A DNA stretch of 64,000 bases, taken from Diphasiastrum complanatum. Its lineage: Eukaryota > Streptophyta > Lycopodiopsida > Lycopodiales > Lycopodiaceae. Position 1 is the stretch's first letter, and every line of letters begins with the position of its first letter. The notes below the pieces were generated by a model. It was not told the DNA's origin, did not search any database, and saw nothing but the letters and a program-made list of their open reading frames with translations. The position numbers and the translations under genes are program-made. Positions 1-11,878 of this stretch are shown here, piece by piece. Where the stretch lies: NCBI GenBank assembly GCA_029204225.1, contig CM055113.1, positions 13,824,406 to 13,888,405 on the forward strand, given 5' to 3'.

Positions 1-1710
1 TGAGTGTTTTGATTGGTCCATGTGTAAACAAAATTTGAGAAAAAAATATAAAAAGTATCTTTACAAAGGGTCTTTTTTGGATTTAGAACTCCTCTAATGA
101 TAATCCGAGGATTAAATGAGCAAAAAATTGTCTGGTGTCTCATAGAATTGCACAGATCAGATATAGTATTTGTCATTCGTTGTTTCAATGTTGGACATTC
201 ATTCATGGTGTGATTTCCTACACAAATTGAACACCAGACATTTTTCCAACTAGAAAAAATCTAGGAAACTTTTGGTTCAGAATAGATTTTGAAAAATCTG
301 ACAGGATCAGATAACCCATTCTACTTTGAAATCTCTAACTACGATGACCTTTTAGCAACAATTGGTGGAACATCGATTGTGAATCAATTTGATTAGACAA
401 TGAGATTGGATCTAGATTTTTCAATCAAATCCTATCTCAGACCAAATTTGTAAAAAAATTTATCCCTTGACAATAATCAGATTTTTTTTTTTTTGAAAAA
501 AGATCTGTGATCAAGCAATCAACACTTCTAAAATCAGACTTCTTTAGAATCAAATCAAAATGTAACAGAATGTCCTAGAAATTTGACATTGGCTAGATCT
601 AGTAGATCAAAACCTAAAAAGTAGTACGGGCGAAGGTTTCTCAGGCGAACTCAACGAAGGTTTTTCACTCTATTTTGGATAAAAAAACATTGATCTGACT
701 GTTTTTGACAAAACCAGTAAAATTAACCTTCGTCGACTTTATAGTGGGTAAATCTCATATAAGACTAGGGTAGAACTGATGAAGGTTCTTTCTGGTGAAC
801 AATAAGGTTTTTGTAACTTGGCAAGGGTTAAAATAGACTTTTTGGATGATCTTGACACTCACAAATGATGAGATACTATAATTAGAATCCTCAAAAAAGT
901 AGGCAAAAGTTCAAGACTAATACTGTTATTATTGCAAAAAATTGACATCTTAGACAAAAATAGGTCAATATGACAATTGGCCTTGACTTAACATTCGCCT
1001 AACTCATTGATTATCATAAATAGTAAGTTAGATTGACATTGACTCTGGCGAAGGTTTAGGTGAAGCTCTTCCCAAAGAACTAATATTTTTGCAGAAAGGT
1101 GTAAATTTTTCATAAAAGATTATCAACAACTAGATGAACAGTCAATTTGGCCTTCTATTTTTGGTATTAATCTTCGCCGATCTCACATTAGATAGATCTA
1201 AATCACACCTGTGTAATAAATCGGACAAAGAATTTTTTTTAATTTTTAGAGTTTTTGGTGGTTTTCAGATTGTTTTTGTTCTATTTTTGGAGATCTGCTA
1301 GAAATTAAACTTCGTCCTTTAATCCAAAAAAACTCTGCATGAATTCAGTCTTGTATGCAACTCGACGAAGGTTCTTTTTTAGAGAGCAAGAAGATATCAA
1401 CTCTGATACTAAAATTGTCTTCTTCTTCACCAAAACTGCAAAAATGAACGATTTTTGTTATTTTATGTGATTTCTCATATTGAAATGGATCTTAAGAATT
1501 GTGATCTGTATGGCTTCCCCTGCTCAACAATCAAATTGATTTTAAACAAGCAAAACCACTCAAATAAAGCAAAATAGCATCCAATCTAACCCTAAGATGC
1601 AATTTTAACCCTACTAATGCCAAAACAAGATGCCTAAATACAAGCTAACATCCATCCAAACATGCTACAAACTGAAAAATTGGTATAGCTCCTCGGCATC
1701 GGTACCAAAA
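1..1710 (-). mobile_element. Ty3/gypsy 5' leader and primer-binding site remnant
   Basis: Read on the minus strand, this stretch is a diverged copy of the plus-strand gypsy leader at about 34714-35700. Both carry scattered 'aaccttcg(t/c)cgag' motifs and the same phrase around 'gatctaccagatctagcc'. At 1691-1707 lies a decayed primer-binding site, the complement of ggtaccgatgccgagg, corresponding to ggggccgttgccgg in the better copy, which resembles an Asp-tRNA-primed site. No gag or pol frame survives here. The body of the element would lie to the left of the window. Confidence 0.7.
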
Positions 1711-2140
1711 TTGTAGTGGGCTATTTCCTATCCTAGCCTCAACCCTATATCCAAGCACACAAGCATCAAGGAGACGAGATTAGTTGTCACGGGAGGTTTG
1801 TTCCCGTGAGAGCGATATCATATTCCAAAATCCAACATGTGTATACTAGCACTAAGATCCACTAACACTAAGCATTAACCCTAATCCACAATGACATAAA
1901 CTCGCCCCTCTCTCTCCTCTTATCTCTCACAAAAAGCATAAGAACATTCAATCCCAATAAACATCAAATCCAAGAATTAGCAAATACAAAGAAAGCATGA
2001 GAGATGGAGGAAGAGAGATAGAGAGCAAGGACATTCTTGATCCATTCCATAAGAGGGCCAACCTGCCTGTATTGAAATGAAGTGAGAACATGTACAATGA
2101 TTTGAAACTGTCACTTATATAGTGGATTGGAGGATCTTGG
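1711..2140 (-). mobile_element. gypsy LTR fragment interrupted by copia insertion
   Basis: Minus-strand LTR portion matching the LTR at about 34250-34713, including the 'aca + gap + PBS' junction. A TATA-like box lies at 2113-2124 (tatataag on the minus strand). The copia LTR begins abruptly at 2141, so the upstream part of this LTR is displaced. I could not find it on the far side because the right copia LTR is itself truncated. Confidence 0.6.
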
Positions 2141-2934
2141 TGACAAAATTTCCAGAATTCACATGTGTGGGGAATGTCCACAAGTATGATTGATCTTGAT
2201 TAAGCTTTGTGATTAGCACAGTAACTTGATACTAGATTGTTTAGCAAGATCTAGTTCAAAAGAAATGGCTTAACCACAGTCTAGCATGCTAAGCATCAGA
2301 ATATGATAGCAATGAAACAAAGAATGAACAAAAGTACAAGATTTCAGTGTATTAGCATTAGCTTCAACGCGAGTTAGAGAGAGAAAACTAGAGAGATAAC
2401 AAGCAAAATAGTTTAGATCCAAAATGGCATGAGGTAGCTACAAAACTTTGGTTCTTCATCATTGATTGTGAGGAGAGCTACACATATTTATGGAGTTTGA
2501 GGTAGCTCAAGGTAGAACCACATCCATCCATTCCAAAATGACTACTAAAGTGACATCTAGAGTCTATGTGACATTTGTCACTTGCCAGCATGAAATTCTA
2601 CCAACTTTTTACAAGTGTGCTAGTTCTAATTAACAAAGTACAAATCATCATTCATGTGTCCATTACACTTTGTGCATGCCTTGCATGTCACTATGGATCA
2701 CTTACAATTAATGCATGTGAATTGCCACGAGTTTCTACAAGCATGAATTTGCCAATTCTATGTCTACAAACTATATGCAAGTTGTATTCTTCAATCTAGA
2801 CATTAAATAACCATGTAGCTCAAGTTCTATTAAGGCCAAACTTGGCATTTTGCATTTATGAGCTACATACCTGCATGGTACAACATTTGTAGCAAGCCAA
2901 GAAATCAATATGATTTGTTTTTCCAATTTTAACA
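2141..2934 (-). repeat. copia 3' LTR
   Basis: 794 bp, bounded by tgacaaaattt and aattttaaca. On the coding strand it starts TGTTAAAATTGG right after the purine tract. Its left ~240 bp is repeated at 6661-6882. Confidence 0.85.
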
Positions 2935-2947
2935 CTCCTCCTAAAAA
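2935..2947 (-). promoter_or_regulatory. polypurine tract of the copia element
   Basis: Complement of ctcctcctaaaaa, directly adjoining the 3' LTR. This is the expected primer site for plus-strand DNA synthesis. Confidence 0.75.
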
Positions 2948-2951
2948 TAAT

Positions 2952-3515
2952 CTATATTGATTTGAACATGGATCTTGGTATAACTCCAAGATTGGCTCTA
3001 TGCTTGATGAAGGAACTTTTGCTCAAAGGTTTGGTGAGCATATCAGCAATGCAAGATGATGTGTCGATGTGCTCCGAATTGATTTCCCCTCCAATGAGCT
3101 TCTCTCTCACGAAGTGATGTGCAACTTCAATATGCTTGTTCCTTGCATGAAATATTGGGTTGTTGGCAAGGGCATGGGCTGAAATGTTGTCAGACATGAT
3201 CATAGGTAGATCCTCTTCCAAGATTATCTTTAGTTCCACTACTAGCCTCTTGATCCAAAGCACTTCCTTTGTTGTTGTATTGAGCGCCTTGTACTTAGCT
3301 TCACATGATGAGAGTGATACAGTATCTTGCTTTTTGGAAAGCCAAGATATCAAGTTTCCTCCAAGATATATGACGTAAGCACTTGTAGATTTTTGATCTG
3401 CTCTATCACTTGTAAAATCCGAGTCAAAATAACCAATAATAGAAAGATCTTCACTTTTAGACAATAAACCAAAATCAAAAGTTGAAGATATATATCTAAG
3501 CACTCTCTTAGCCAT
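2952..3515 (-). pseudogene. copia RNase H domain
   Basis: Carries the copia-type ribonuclease H region: KRVLRYISSTFDFGL, a GYFDSDF strand with the first acidic residue, DQKSTSAYV, SWLSKKQDTVSLSSCEAKY, the DNISA segment and the terminal ADMLTKPL motif. In the virus-like particle this domain would remove RNA from the RNA:DNA hybrid. It is separated from the upstream RT frame by a single stop where family members read through (HxKMAKRVLRY), so it is the tail of the polyprotein rather than a separate gene. Confidence 0.85.
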
Positions 3516-3518
3516 TTT

Positions 3519-5285
3519 TCAATGATAGATGGTAGGATTTTGCATAGCCTGGCTCAACTTATGAACACTAAAGCTTATGTTAGGTCTAGTTATTGTGAGC
3601 CAAATTAAGGAGCCTATAAGACTTCTAAAAAGTGTGATGTCCACGAAGGATCTTTCATCACCTTTGTTAGAATCCTTTACATTTTGCTCCATAGGTGTTT
3701 CTATACTTTTACAATTCAACATATTGAACTTCTTTAACATTGAAAGAGCATACTTGGATTGACATACAAAAGCTTTATCTTTAAGAAAGTCAATCTCTAA
3801 TCCTAGAACATAGCGAATTTTTCCAAGATCTTGCATCTTGAACTCTTTTCCAAGTGCAATCTTGGTTTTCTCAACTAACTTGATACTACTTCCTGTCAGA
3901 ATGATATCATCAACATAAATAAGAAGAATGACAATATCTTTATCAAAAAACTTGACATATAAGGAAGGATCATAGTTACTAAGATTAAATCCTAGTGACT
4001 CAAGAAAGGTGTTAAGTCGAGAATACCATGACCTTGGATCTTGCTTCAATCCATATAAACTTTTGAAGAGCAAGCAAACTTTTTCTTTATCATGGATGAA
4101 CCCAATAGGCTGATCCATATACATCTCTTCTTCTAGATACCCATTTAGAAATGCATTAGAGACATCTAGCTGAAGAACTTGCCAATTGAAAAAACAGGCA
4201 AGAGAAATTATGATTCTAAATGATACCATCTTTTCAACTGGGGCAAAGGTCTCCTCATAATCAAGTCCATAAACTTGAGCAAAACCTTTAGCACAAAGCC
4301 TAGTTTTGTACTTGTTGATTGTGCCATCTTGATTATACTTGACTCGAAAAACCCACTTGCAACCAATGATGTGCTTGTTGGATGGAAGATCCACAAGCTC
4401 CCATGTCTTATTGGCCATCAAAGCTTCATATTCCTCCTTCATGGTTGAGTGCATTATATACATCCTTCGGCTCCTCATGAGAAATAAAATAAGCACAATT
4501 AGTGAAGTTGATTTCCAATTGCTTGCCTCTATAAGTAAGCCTTCTAGGCTCGGATCTTTCTCTTTGAGATCTCCTTGGGAAAAGATTCGAGGTGACTCCT
4601 CCTCAATTCTCGGCCCCATCTCTCCATGATAGTCTTCAAGGGTGATGATTGGAGTATCTTTGTGAGAATCTTTGAACTCAGCCTCCTCAAGAATGTATTT
4701 TTGATCTTCATGGAATATATCATCTCTACTCTCAATTATAGTTGAGGTAGAGGGAACATAGATTCTGTAAGCTTTCTTGTTGGATGCATATCCAACCATG
4801 ATCCCTTTAATAGAATTAGGATCATCTCTTCTCCTTGTTTCCAAAGGCACATTAACAAAGCAAGCACAACCAAAAACTCTAAGGTGATCTACCTTAGGTT
4901 TCTTCTTAAACAAGACTTCAAAAGGTGATTTTCCAACAAGTGCATTGTGAGGTAATCTATTGCACAAATAGTTTGCACAATTTACAGCTTCACCCCAATA
5001 ATCAATAGGCAAAGAAGCTGCTACTCGAATTGCTTTAGCACATTCGCATAAAGATCTGTTTTTCCTCTCAGCTACTCCATTTTGAGATGGAGCTTCAACT
5101 TTAAAAGAAAACTGTTTCTCAACATAAGCTTTGAAGATTAGGAAGTGATCAAAAACCATAGCCTTTGAAAAAAGTAGATACACCCAGGTATATCTAGTAA
5201 AGTCATCAATAAAAGTGACAAAACATGTTGCACCAACAATACTTTTAGAAGAGGAAAAATGTACATCTGAGTGTATAAGCTCCAA
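3519..5285 (-). pseudogene. copia integrase-reverse transcriptase polyprotein fragment
   Basis: 588 codons without a stop. It begins in integrase (HSDVHF and FIDDFTRYTW, with the first catalytic Asp) but jumps from VEKQFSFKVEAP directly to QNGVAERKNRS. The segment with the second catalytic Asp is therefore deleted although the Glu remains. The C-terminal integrase part (WGEAVNCANYLCNRLP, VDHLRVFGC) is followed by a complete-looking RT: TWELVDLP, IGCKWVFRVKYN, DYEETFAPV, QLDVSNAFLNG, SLYGLKQ and an intact YVDD catalytic motif. RT could in principle still be translated, but integrase cannot be functional. The frame is fused on the 5' side to the gag remnant by deletion of protease. Confidence 0.9.
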
Positions 5286-5319
5286 AGGATGAGTAGTCTT
5301 TACAAAAGACTTCTGATTT

Positions 5320-5893
5320 GTTCATCCTGGAGAGTTTATAGCTTTGTCTAGATTCTTCAGAAATAAGAATTCCTTGGAGAGTTTCTAGATTAGGCAACTC
5401 CTCTTTAATAGCAAAAGACTAAACAAGATTATCATAGTCATCTCTCAAGCCATTCAGTATGACTTGAACTAGCTCATCTTGGTTAGTAGTAACACCAACA
5501 TAGGAAAACTCTCAGAACATAGTTAGATGCACTCTCTTCACTTCTTTGGAAAATTTGAAAAATCTGATTCCTAAGAGTGAGTATTCTAGAGGTATTCTTT
5601 GCTTCATAGATGGTCTTTAGTGCATCCCAAGCTTCTTTGGCTGTAGTGCAAGATCCTATCTCTCTCAGAATTTCATTAGATACATTCATCTTAATGAAAT
5701 GTAGAGCCATTCTAGCTCTTTTCTTGTACTTAAGAATTTTAGCCTGTGCTTGAGGCTCCTCCTCAATACCAAGCACAATATCCATAACATCCTGGAGTAT
5801 CAAAATAGACTCCATTCTAAACTTCCAAATTGAGTAATTAGAAGTGTTTAGTCTTTCACTGGCTTCTAGAAGATATTCTCCCTGAGATGCCAT
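5320..5893 (-). pseudogene. copia Gag (UBN2-type) remnant
   Basis: Starts MASQGEYLLEASERLNTSNY and continues through WKFRMESIL, EAWDALKTIYEA and LTLRNQIFQI, the typical N-terminal capsid region of plant copia Gag. The first frame closes at 5483. A frame-shifted continuation (QDELVQVILNGLRDDYDNLV) runs to about 5330 and then passes straight into integrase. The CCHC zinc knuckle and DTG protease expected here are missing. The ATG lies about 750 bp from the primer site, a normal leader length. Confidence 0.85.
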
Positions 5894-6647
5894 TTTAATG
5901 AAGACTTCTTAGTTATTGGACTGAGATATGTTTGAGCTTGTTCCAATTAGACTTAAAATTGTTGCTCTCTTTTACTATAGGTATTTTCAAGGATGTACTA
6001 CCTTTCTATGTGAAACACTTGCAACTGTATTTGAGATGACTCTCAAATATTTCACAAAACAAGTTATCTAGATCAGACACACAAAGTGGATTGTGACACT
6101 TTGGCTAGTTTGAATCCTACTTTTGGCACGTGTGAAATGCTTCAAAAGAAAACACATTTGACTCTCAGAAGGCTCAAAAGGTGTCCATTACTTCAAACTC
6201 AGTCTTAATCTTCAGTTTTTTGTGTAGGATGTTCAAAACAATGGATTCAGAACAAAGCAAGATTGAATCAAATCAAAATGCTGTCACTCAGATTTTGGAC
6301 CTATCCCTATCCTCTTAACAGCTTATAACTCTTGCTAGACATATCAGATTGATTTGATTTTAATTTCTATGCAAAGTACAGATCATAAGCTTTCATTAAG
6401 CTATTATACTGCTATCTTTGGATCTATTAGCAAGGAGAACAAAAGGACTGAAAATATCTGATTTTCACACGTGCGGAATTCCAGAATTCTGTACTACCAC
6501 ATTTCAGGTTTGAAAATTCAGTTCCAATCTGATTTGATCCAAATACACTTCAGAGAAAGGTGAGAAAAAGTGCAAAACTACTTTTTTGCTTGATTTAGCT
6601 CTCAGTTTCTTGTACAGTCAAAGATGTTAGCATGCAAAACTTAATTT

Positions 6648-6660
6648 GGCTCTGATACCA
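6648..6660 (-). promoter_or_regulatory. primer-binding site for initiator-Met tRNA
   Basis: Complement of gctctgatacca (coding strand TGGTATCAGAGC), immediately next to the 5' LTR at 6661. This is the standard plant copia primer site. Confidence 0.9.
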
Positions 6661-6882
6661 TGACAAAATTTCCAGAATTCACACGTGTGGGGAATGTCCA
6701 CAAGTATGAGCTTTGTGATTAGCACAGTAACCTTATTCTAGATTGTTTAGCAAGATCTAGTTCAAAAGAAATGGCTTAACCACAATCTAGCATGCTAAGC
6801 ATCAGAATATGATAGCAATGAAACAAAGAATGAACAAAAGTACAAGATTTCAGTGTATTAGAATTAGCTTCAACACGAGTTA

Positions 6883-7260
6883 TTAGGAATATTCATAAAA
6901 GGTCCATAATCAAAAGATTGGCACCTGGCGTGTGTAAATCCAACCCAATGATCACATAGAGATTTGATTAATTAGAAAGTCAATAAAAGGACTTTAGGCC
7001 TTTTTGTAGGACTTTTAATATCGTAGGGCCTAAATGTCAAATTAGTGAATAAAGTTGGGTTCCTCTCCAATTTTGGATGGTTCCCACTCTTTTTTTAATT
7101 TGAATAATTAGGGAGGCAGAAATGGACCAATAGGATTCAGAGGCTAGGGTCCTCTTCCCTCCTATAAAAAGGGACCAACTTGAGTTTCCTACACATGTAC
7201 ATATCTTCCTTTCAATAAAGCAGATTGGTTCTTTTGTATGCTAGGGTTTGGGCATTTCAC
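6883..7260 (+). repeat. LTR-like remnant with TATA box
   Basis: Begins where the copia 5' LTR is cut off. It holds 'ggaccaatagg', a TATA box ctataaaaag (7162-7171) and 'caataaagcagattgg'. The same order of words occurs in the gypsy LTR near 34210-34325 (ccaatagg, ctataaag, caatacaagcagattgg). It is therefore a related LTR in plus orientation, and its ends are not resolved. Confidence 0.45.
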
Positions 7261-8250
7261 CCTATAAGTGAATCCTATTCCATGGCATGTGTATTGTAAG
7301 ACCACGAGGAATCATGATGTAGAAAGTTTAACATCTTTTAGAAATTTTAAAGGTTGGAAATAGTCTCTAATTATCAACCTTTAGAATATTAAAATAGTTT
7401 ACTAGTCTGAAAGGTTAACTTTTACATTGTCTAGAATTGCACCAAAGTTGTGCATCTTTTGTAATAGTCTCTTGACTAATGTAGGGCTTGGCCCAAGACC
7501 ATTAATTATAAATATGAACCACTTTTAGTGGCAAATGACACATTGTGATTAAATTTCTATGAGAGTTTCTAATAATTCAACTTAAAAGTAGTATATGATT
7601 CAGTGATGTTTATGTTTCTTTTAAGTATCAATGTTTAAAATTTTAAACATATGTCTATGTTATTCGGATAGACACTAATTTTAGACATGATTATATCTTA
7701 TTTCCAAAGGACATCCACCACAACCCCCTTAATCTAACAATTGGAATGCTAACTTCATCTAAATTATAAGGTCAATGTATAAGATACTCAAGAACCAAAT
7801 TTATTTTGAATTTACAATTATATTAGGTGCTCATGGCTATTGAAAAAAATCATCAATAAATTTTAGAAACTAAATTGTGACTCTAGAATCAAATTTGCCT
7901 TGCTTGGCTTATAGTTACAGTATTGAAATGAGATTCAAACTCGAGAAAAACCCACTTCAACAACTAGTAATTTTTATTGTTTTTCTTATCTGGCTCTTTT
8001 GGTACCATATGTAGAAAATAGTCCAAATAAATTGAAAAGTCCAAAATTAATTGAGACAATGTTATCAGCTTCATGTTCACAATTTGAAGTCAAAAATGAA
8101 AATATATTATTTAGCTAATGTGTTGTCTTTCTTGTCATGATGGATTGTAATAAATGTCCCAACAAAAAAAAAAACTTAAAATGTGAGTAAGGTAAATGAA
8201 TACAATTACTATGTCATTGGAGGATGCCATTCTGCCAAAGCTAGAAAGTA
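7261..8250. other. AT-rich stretch with no recognisable gene
   Basis: No open frame of note and no repeat partner recognised inside the window. Confidence 0.5.
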
Positions 8251-8254
8251 ATCA

Positions 8255-9720
8255 ATGCAAGAATATCTAGACTCTACTTTAAAATTGTTGAGTTCAAGAT
8301 TCTATGTCAGGTTGAATATGGATGAGGCAAAATTGTTGATGTGGGATGACAACAATGAGAATGATTACATATTGAGCATGTCATTTATCCAAAGGATACG
8401 ATTTTTTCATAATGTCATTGAGTATTTTGATCATATGAAAATGCATAATAAAGCTTTGTCAAAGCTATGAATTCAATGTTGTAGAGAAACAAGATTGGTC
8501 TTTGATGAAAGTAAAGCTTCTGATGCACTACAAAAATATGAACATAAGTTTTAGCTGGCATTTTGCATAGGATTGGTTTGGGGAGTTGCAAGATAGAATA
8601 AGAGGGATGTTTATATCAAATCACTACCAGATGACATGAAAGTAATTATTTGGAAATCTATACAACGAGTCAAAGATGAAAAACTGATTTTATTGATTTT
8701 ATCAAAAGTCAAATTGAAAAAGCTTTCATTGGATTAAATTCGAATAAGTTTTTTTGCACTAAAAAACTAATTACTGTCATCGTTTTTAAATTTTCAACAA
8801 AAAAAATAAATTTGTCGTTCCAATAGTACTAATCATGGATTCTTTTCACAATCACAAAACTTATGAACAAATTCAAGAACTGATGATGGTCCTATTAAAT
8901 TGCTCCTCATGGGAGTAAGTGAGAGCTGAATATCTAAACTCGAGTTCACAGTCATCATTGAATCAATATTCTTGAACATTGTAAGCATATTCTTATATTC
9001 TCTTCAAATAAAAAAATTTATGATGATGTATATTATGATATTTGGTAATTAATATTGTACTTGATAATGCTTTTGTATTCTAATGTCAGAAAACTAGAAA
9101 TAGTTCAAAATCATTGGATCTTCTTGTTATAACAAGATCACATGGATGTTGCATGCAATGAAAAGGAGAGAAGAGATAGATTGCAATATATTTAAACTAG
9201 TGATCCTAAGACCATTCACTAGCCCTACCAATCCACTAGAGACATTTCATTGGCAAGTGTACAACATCAACATGAAGAATATACTCAATGATATTCCAAA
9301 GTAGGACTATGCACTAGCAATAGCTCATATACCATATGGAATATTTAAGCTAAAGGATGAAATAAATGATGATTGTGCATACTGGAGATTTCTTATTTTT
9401 TGCTCCACTAATCAAGCTGTAGTGGTGGCAAAGAATTTGAATTTATGAATCATTGATATGGTAATGTCTATGATCTCATTGTTAGTTTGTAGTAGACTAA
9501 GTTGATTTATCATGCTCTATTTATTTTAACTTATTACTAATATAGTTGTCTCAAGTTTTTTTTTTAAGGTACAAAACAAACTTTAACCATGCCTTTGGAG
9601 AAAGGCTAGATAGCTACTTTGAATTGATGACTATTGGATACTTCTCTTTGGTTACTAGTGTAAAGTTCCAATGCACACTTGAAGAAGAGGAGTATGTAAT
9701 GTCTTTCCCTTTCTTGCATT
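8255..9720 (+). pseudogene. decayed coding fragments, unknown family
   Basis: A 71-codon frame (8255-8470) and a second in-frame run near 9200-9450 with one stop (TSPTNPLETFHWQVYNIN, then AIAHIPYGIFKL and ACAYW-like residues ending VVVAKNLNL) read like exons or an eroded open frame. A third run follows at about 9570-9710 (FGERLDSYFELMTIGYFSL). The HIPYG word loosely recalls the D/N-PPY motif of DNA methyltransferase folds, but this is weak. No family is assigned. Confidence 0.3.
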
Positions 9721-10689
9721 AATTGTGCCTTGCACAAAGTAGTTAACTGTAGCTTGCCCTTAGGGACCTTATGTACTTGTTGTATATAGTGATGCCATTA
9801 GGAAATTTTGGTGCCATATGGCCACAATATAAGAGCAATATAATCGGTGCAAAACAAATTTGACTATTGGTCAAGCTTTTTATGCTTGAAAAGCACACTC
9901 TCTTGAACAAAATAATAAAGAAATCATATTGTATTGTTTGCTTTTTTGTACACTTAACTCATATAATCAACATTTTACACTCTTAGAGGTGAAAAAATAG
10001 ATGGATGGAGGGGTATTAGTCCAAGGAGGTGTTGACAACACATGAAACCAAAAAGATGCAAGTACAATTGAGATATTTATGTGTCCCACAATGATGACAA
10101 AGACCATGAAATTTGTGTTTTTTAACCAACCCACTTCAGGTGACAACTGGCCTTTTAAGCTTTAGACATCAAGTTAGTAAGTAGTTCTTCTATCTTATTC
10201 ACCCTCACAAATTTAAAAACAAAATAGAATGGTTAATTAAATAATGATTGAAAGCCATTGTGATGACACTTGGCATTTTGTATCTTTAGCTATCTTCCAC
10301 AAAATCTTTTCAATAGTCTAGATCTTTTCTCTTCCCTTTTTACCACATATTTAATTACTAATATTGCAAGAAAACAAACATGAATGTACATTCAAAGATG
10401 GGTACATAGTGCAATCACGTCTAGTCCTCCACCATCCAATCTTGGTGGATGTCTTACATCATCTAAAACATCTCTCAATCAATGACAATGCCCCACACCA
10501 TGGGGCATCCCATGGCAAGACTCCCTATATCTCCTCCCTCAATAAACAAATAGAAAACACCATCATATATCTTATTTCTATGAAAAATGTATCATACTTC
10601 CATGATCACAATCAATCAAATTGCATTCCTCGTGTGTGGGCGTGCGGTTATAAATGTGTAATACACAATCTTTCATCGTGTGTGTGTGT

Positions 10690-10705
10690 GGGGGTGTGTG
10701 TTTGT

Positions 10706-10777
<72 letters not shown>

Positions 10778-11190
10778 AGTGAGTTCAAAGGCTTAACCTT
10801 GCGAACTATGTGTGCTAGATTTCAGAATTCACAACCAAGTATGCGTGTTGGGTTTGCGATGAGAGAGCGAGAGAGAGAGAGAGTGTGTGTGTGTTCAAAG
10901 GCTTAAGCTTGCGAACTATGTGTGCTAGATTTCAGCATTCACAACCAAGTATGCGTGTTGCCGGGTTTGCTGGATGAGAGAGAGAGAGAGAGAGAGTGTG
11001 TGTGTGTGTTCAAAGGCTTAGGCTTGCGATATGTGCTAGATTTCAGCATTCACAACCAAGTATGCGTGTTGGGTTTGCTGGATGAGAGAGAGAGAGAGAG
11101 TGTGTGTGTGTGTGTTCAAAGGCTTAGGCTTGCGAGCGATATGTGCTAGATTTCAGCATTCACAACCAAGTATGCGTGTTGGGTTTGCTG

Positions 11191-11239
<49 letters not shown>

Positions 11240-11310
11240 AAAGGCTTAGGCTTGCGAACTATATGTGCTAGATTTCAGCATTCACAACCAAGTATGCGTG
11301 TCGGGTTTGC
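10690..11310 (+). repeat. ~113-bp minisatellite with GA/TG microsatellites
   Basis: Five copies begin with ttcaaaggctta at 10784, 10894, 11009, 11115 and 11237 (spacing 110, 115, 106 and 122 bp). Each copy contains 'gctagatttcag', 'ttcacaaccaagtatgcgtg' and 'gggtttgctggat', followed by a GA run that often passes into a GT run. The last copy merges into the 5' end of the RING-H2 gene, so the array duplicates that gene's leader and first codons. Confidence 0.9.
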
Positions 11311-11878
11311 TGGATCAGACTCCGATTTCCCATCCTTAGACGGAAAAACAGTTTTACGAGCAACCATGATAGTTGTGGGCTCATTGCTGATACTCCTTTT
11401 CTGCATTGTTCGCTGGGACTCCATACTCCGATGGTTTCTTGGCGATATATTTTCTGATTCTGATGAACACATGCGACGGCCCCAGGAGTCGCAGAGAAAT
11501 GAACAGCAGAAGCCTGCTGTTGCTAACATGATGCCTGTTATACAGTATGATAAGAACGCATGTCATTCCCCTCAAGTAGAACGGCAACGTTTGTGCAGTG
11601 AATGCATGATCTGCCTGAGCGACTTTCAGGATGGAGAGATGGTACGATTCCTACCAACATGTGGGCACTTTTTTCACGTGCAATGCGTTGATGTTTGGCT
11701 CCATCTTCACACATCCTGTCCCGCTTGTAGACACAATACAGTGCAATTGCAAGGTGCTGCGCTCTCTGATCACAGAGCCTGCAATGAACAGATTCGTGAG
11801 CAGCTACCCGACCAAGTTAGCCCCCCACAGGTTACTTCGGTACCACTGAGTTTTTCCCCTGCATTACCAAATAGCTAA
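11294..11878 (+). CDS. RING-H2 finger E3 ubiquitin ligase, ATL-like, membrane-anchored
   Basis: Predicted to transfer ubiquitin from an E2 enzyme to target proteins at a membrane. After a short N-terminus there is one strong hydrophobic segment ([17 protein letters not shown], about residues 25-42), then a linker and a RING-H2 domain. Its ligands are CMIC-x15[10 protein letters not shown]10-CPAC, i.e. C-x2-C-x15-C-x-H-x2-H-x2-C-x10-C-x2-C, which matches the ATL spacing, with the Pro before the third Cys shifted by one (LPTC) and the W (DVW) present. No stop or frameshift interrupts it. The frame stays open upstream to an ATG at 11192 inside the GA repeat, but that start would add Arg-Glu repeats, so I prefer the ATG at 11294 (MRVGFAG), present in every minisatellite copy. 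A start at 11368 just before the membrane segment is also possible. It looks like the best intact host gene in the window. Confidence 0.85.
   Translation: MRVGFAGSDSDFPSLDGKTVLRATMIVVGSLLILLFCIVRWDSILRWFLGDIFSDSDEHMRRPQESQRNEQQKPAVANMMPVIQYDKNACHSPQVERQRLCSECMICLSDFQDGEMVRFLPTCGHFFHVQCVDVWLHLHTSCPACRHNTVQLQGAALSDHRACNEQIREQLPDQVSPPQVTSVPLSFSPALPNS

Larger units (their letters stand above)
2141..6882 (-). mobile_element. Ty1/copia retrotransposon, degenerate, 5' LTR truncated
   Basis: Minus-strand element with all expected landmarks in order from right to left: truncated 5' LTR (6661-6882), Met-tRNA primer site (6648-6660), leader, gag (5893 leftwards), integrase-RT (5285-3519), RNase H (3515-2952), polypurine tract (2935-2947) and 3' LTR (2141-2934). 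The two LTRs share about 220 bp of near-identical sequence apart from a 14-base indel, and LTR ends are TG...CA. Gag C-terminus, zinc knuckle, protease and the middle of integrase are missing, so it could not move by itself. Confidence 0.9.

Noticed and set aside
6648-6660. tRNA-like words TGGTATCAGAGC (also 33115, 50640 and 62815) as tRNA genes
   Set aside because: Only the 12-14-base 3'-end complement is present, next to LTR ends. They are primer-binding sites.
10700-11240. Long frames encoding Arg-Glu repeats and Cys-Val repeats (also at 50190-50280 and 63370-63430)
   Set aside because: They are translations of GA/GT microsatellites, not genes.
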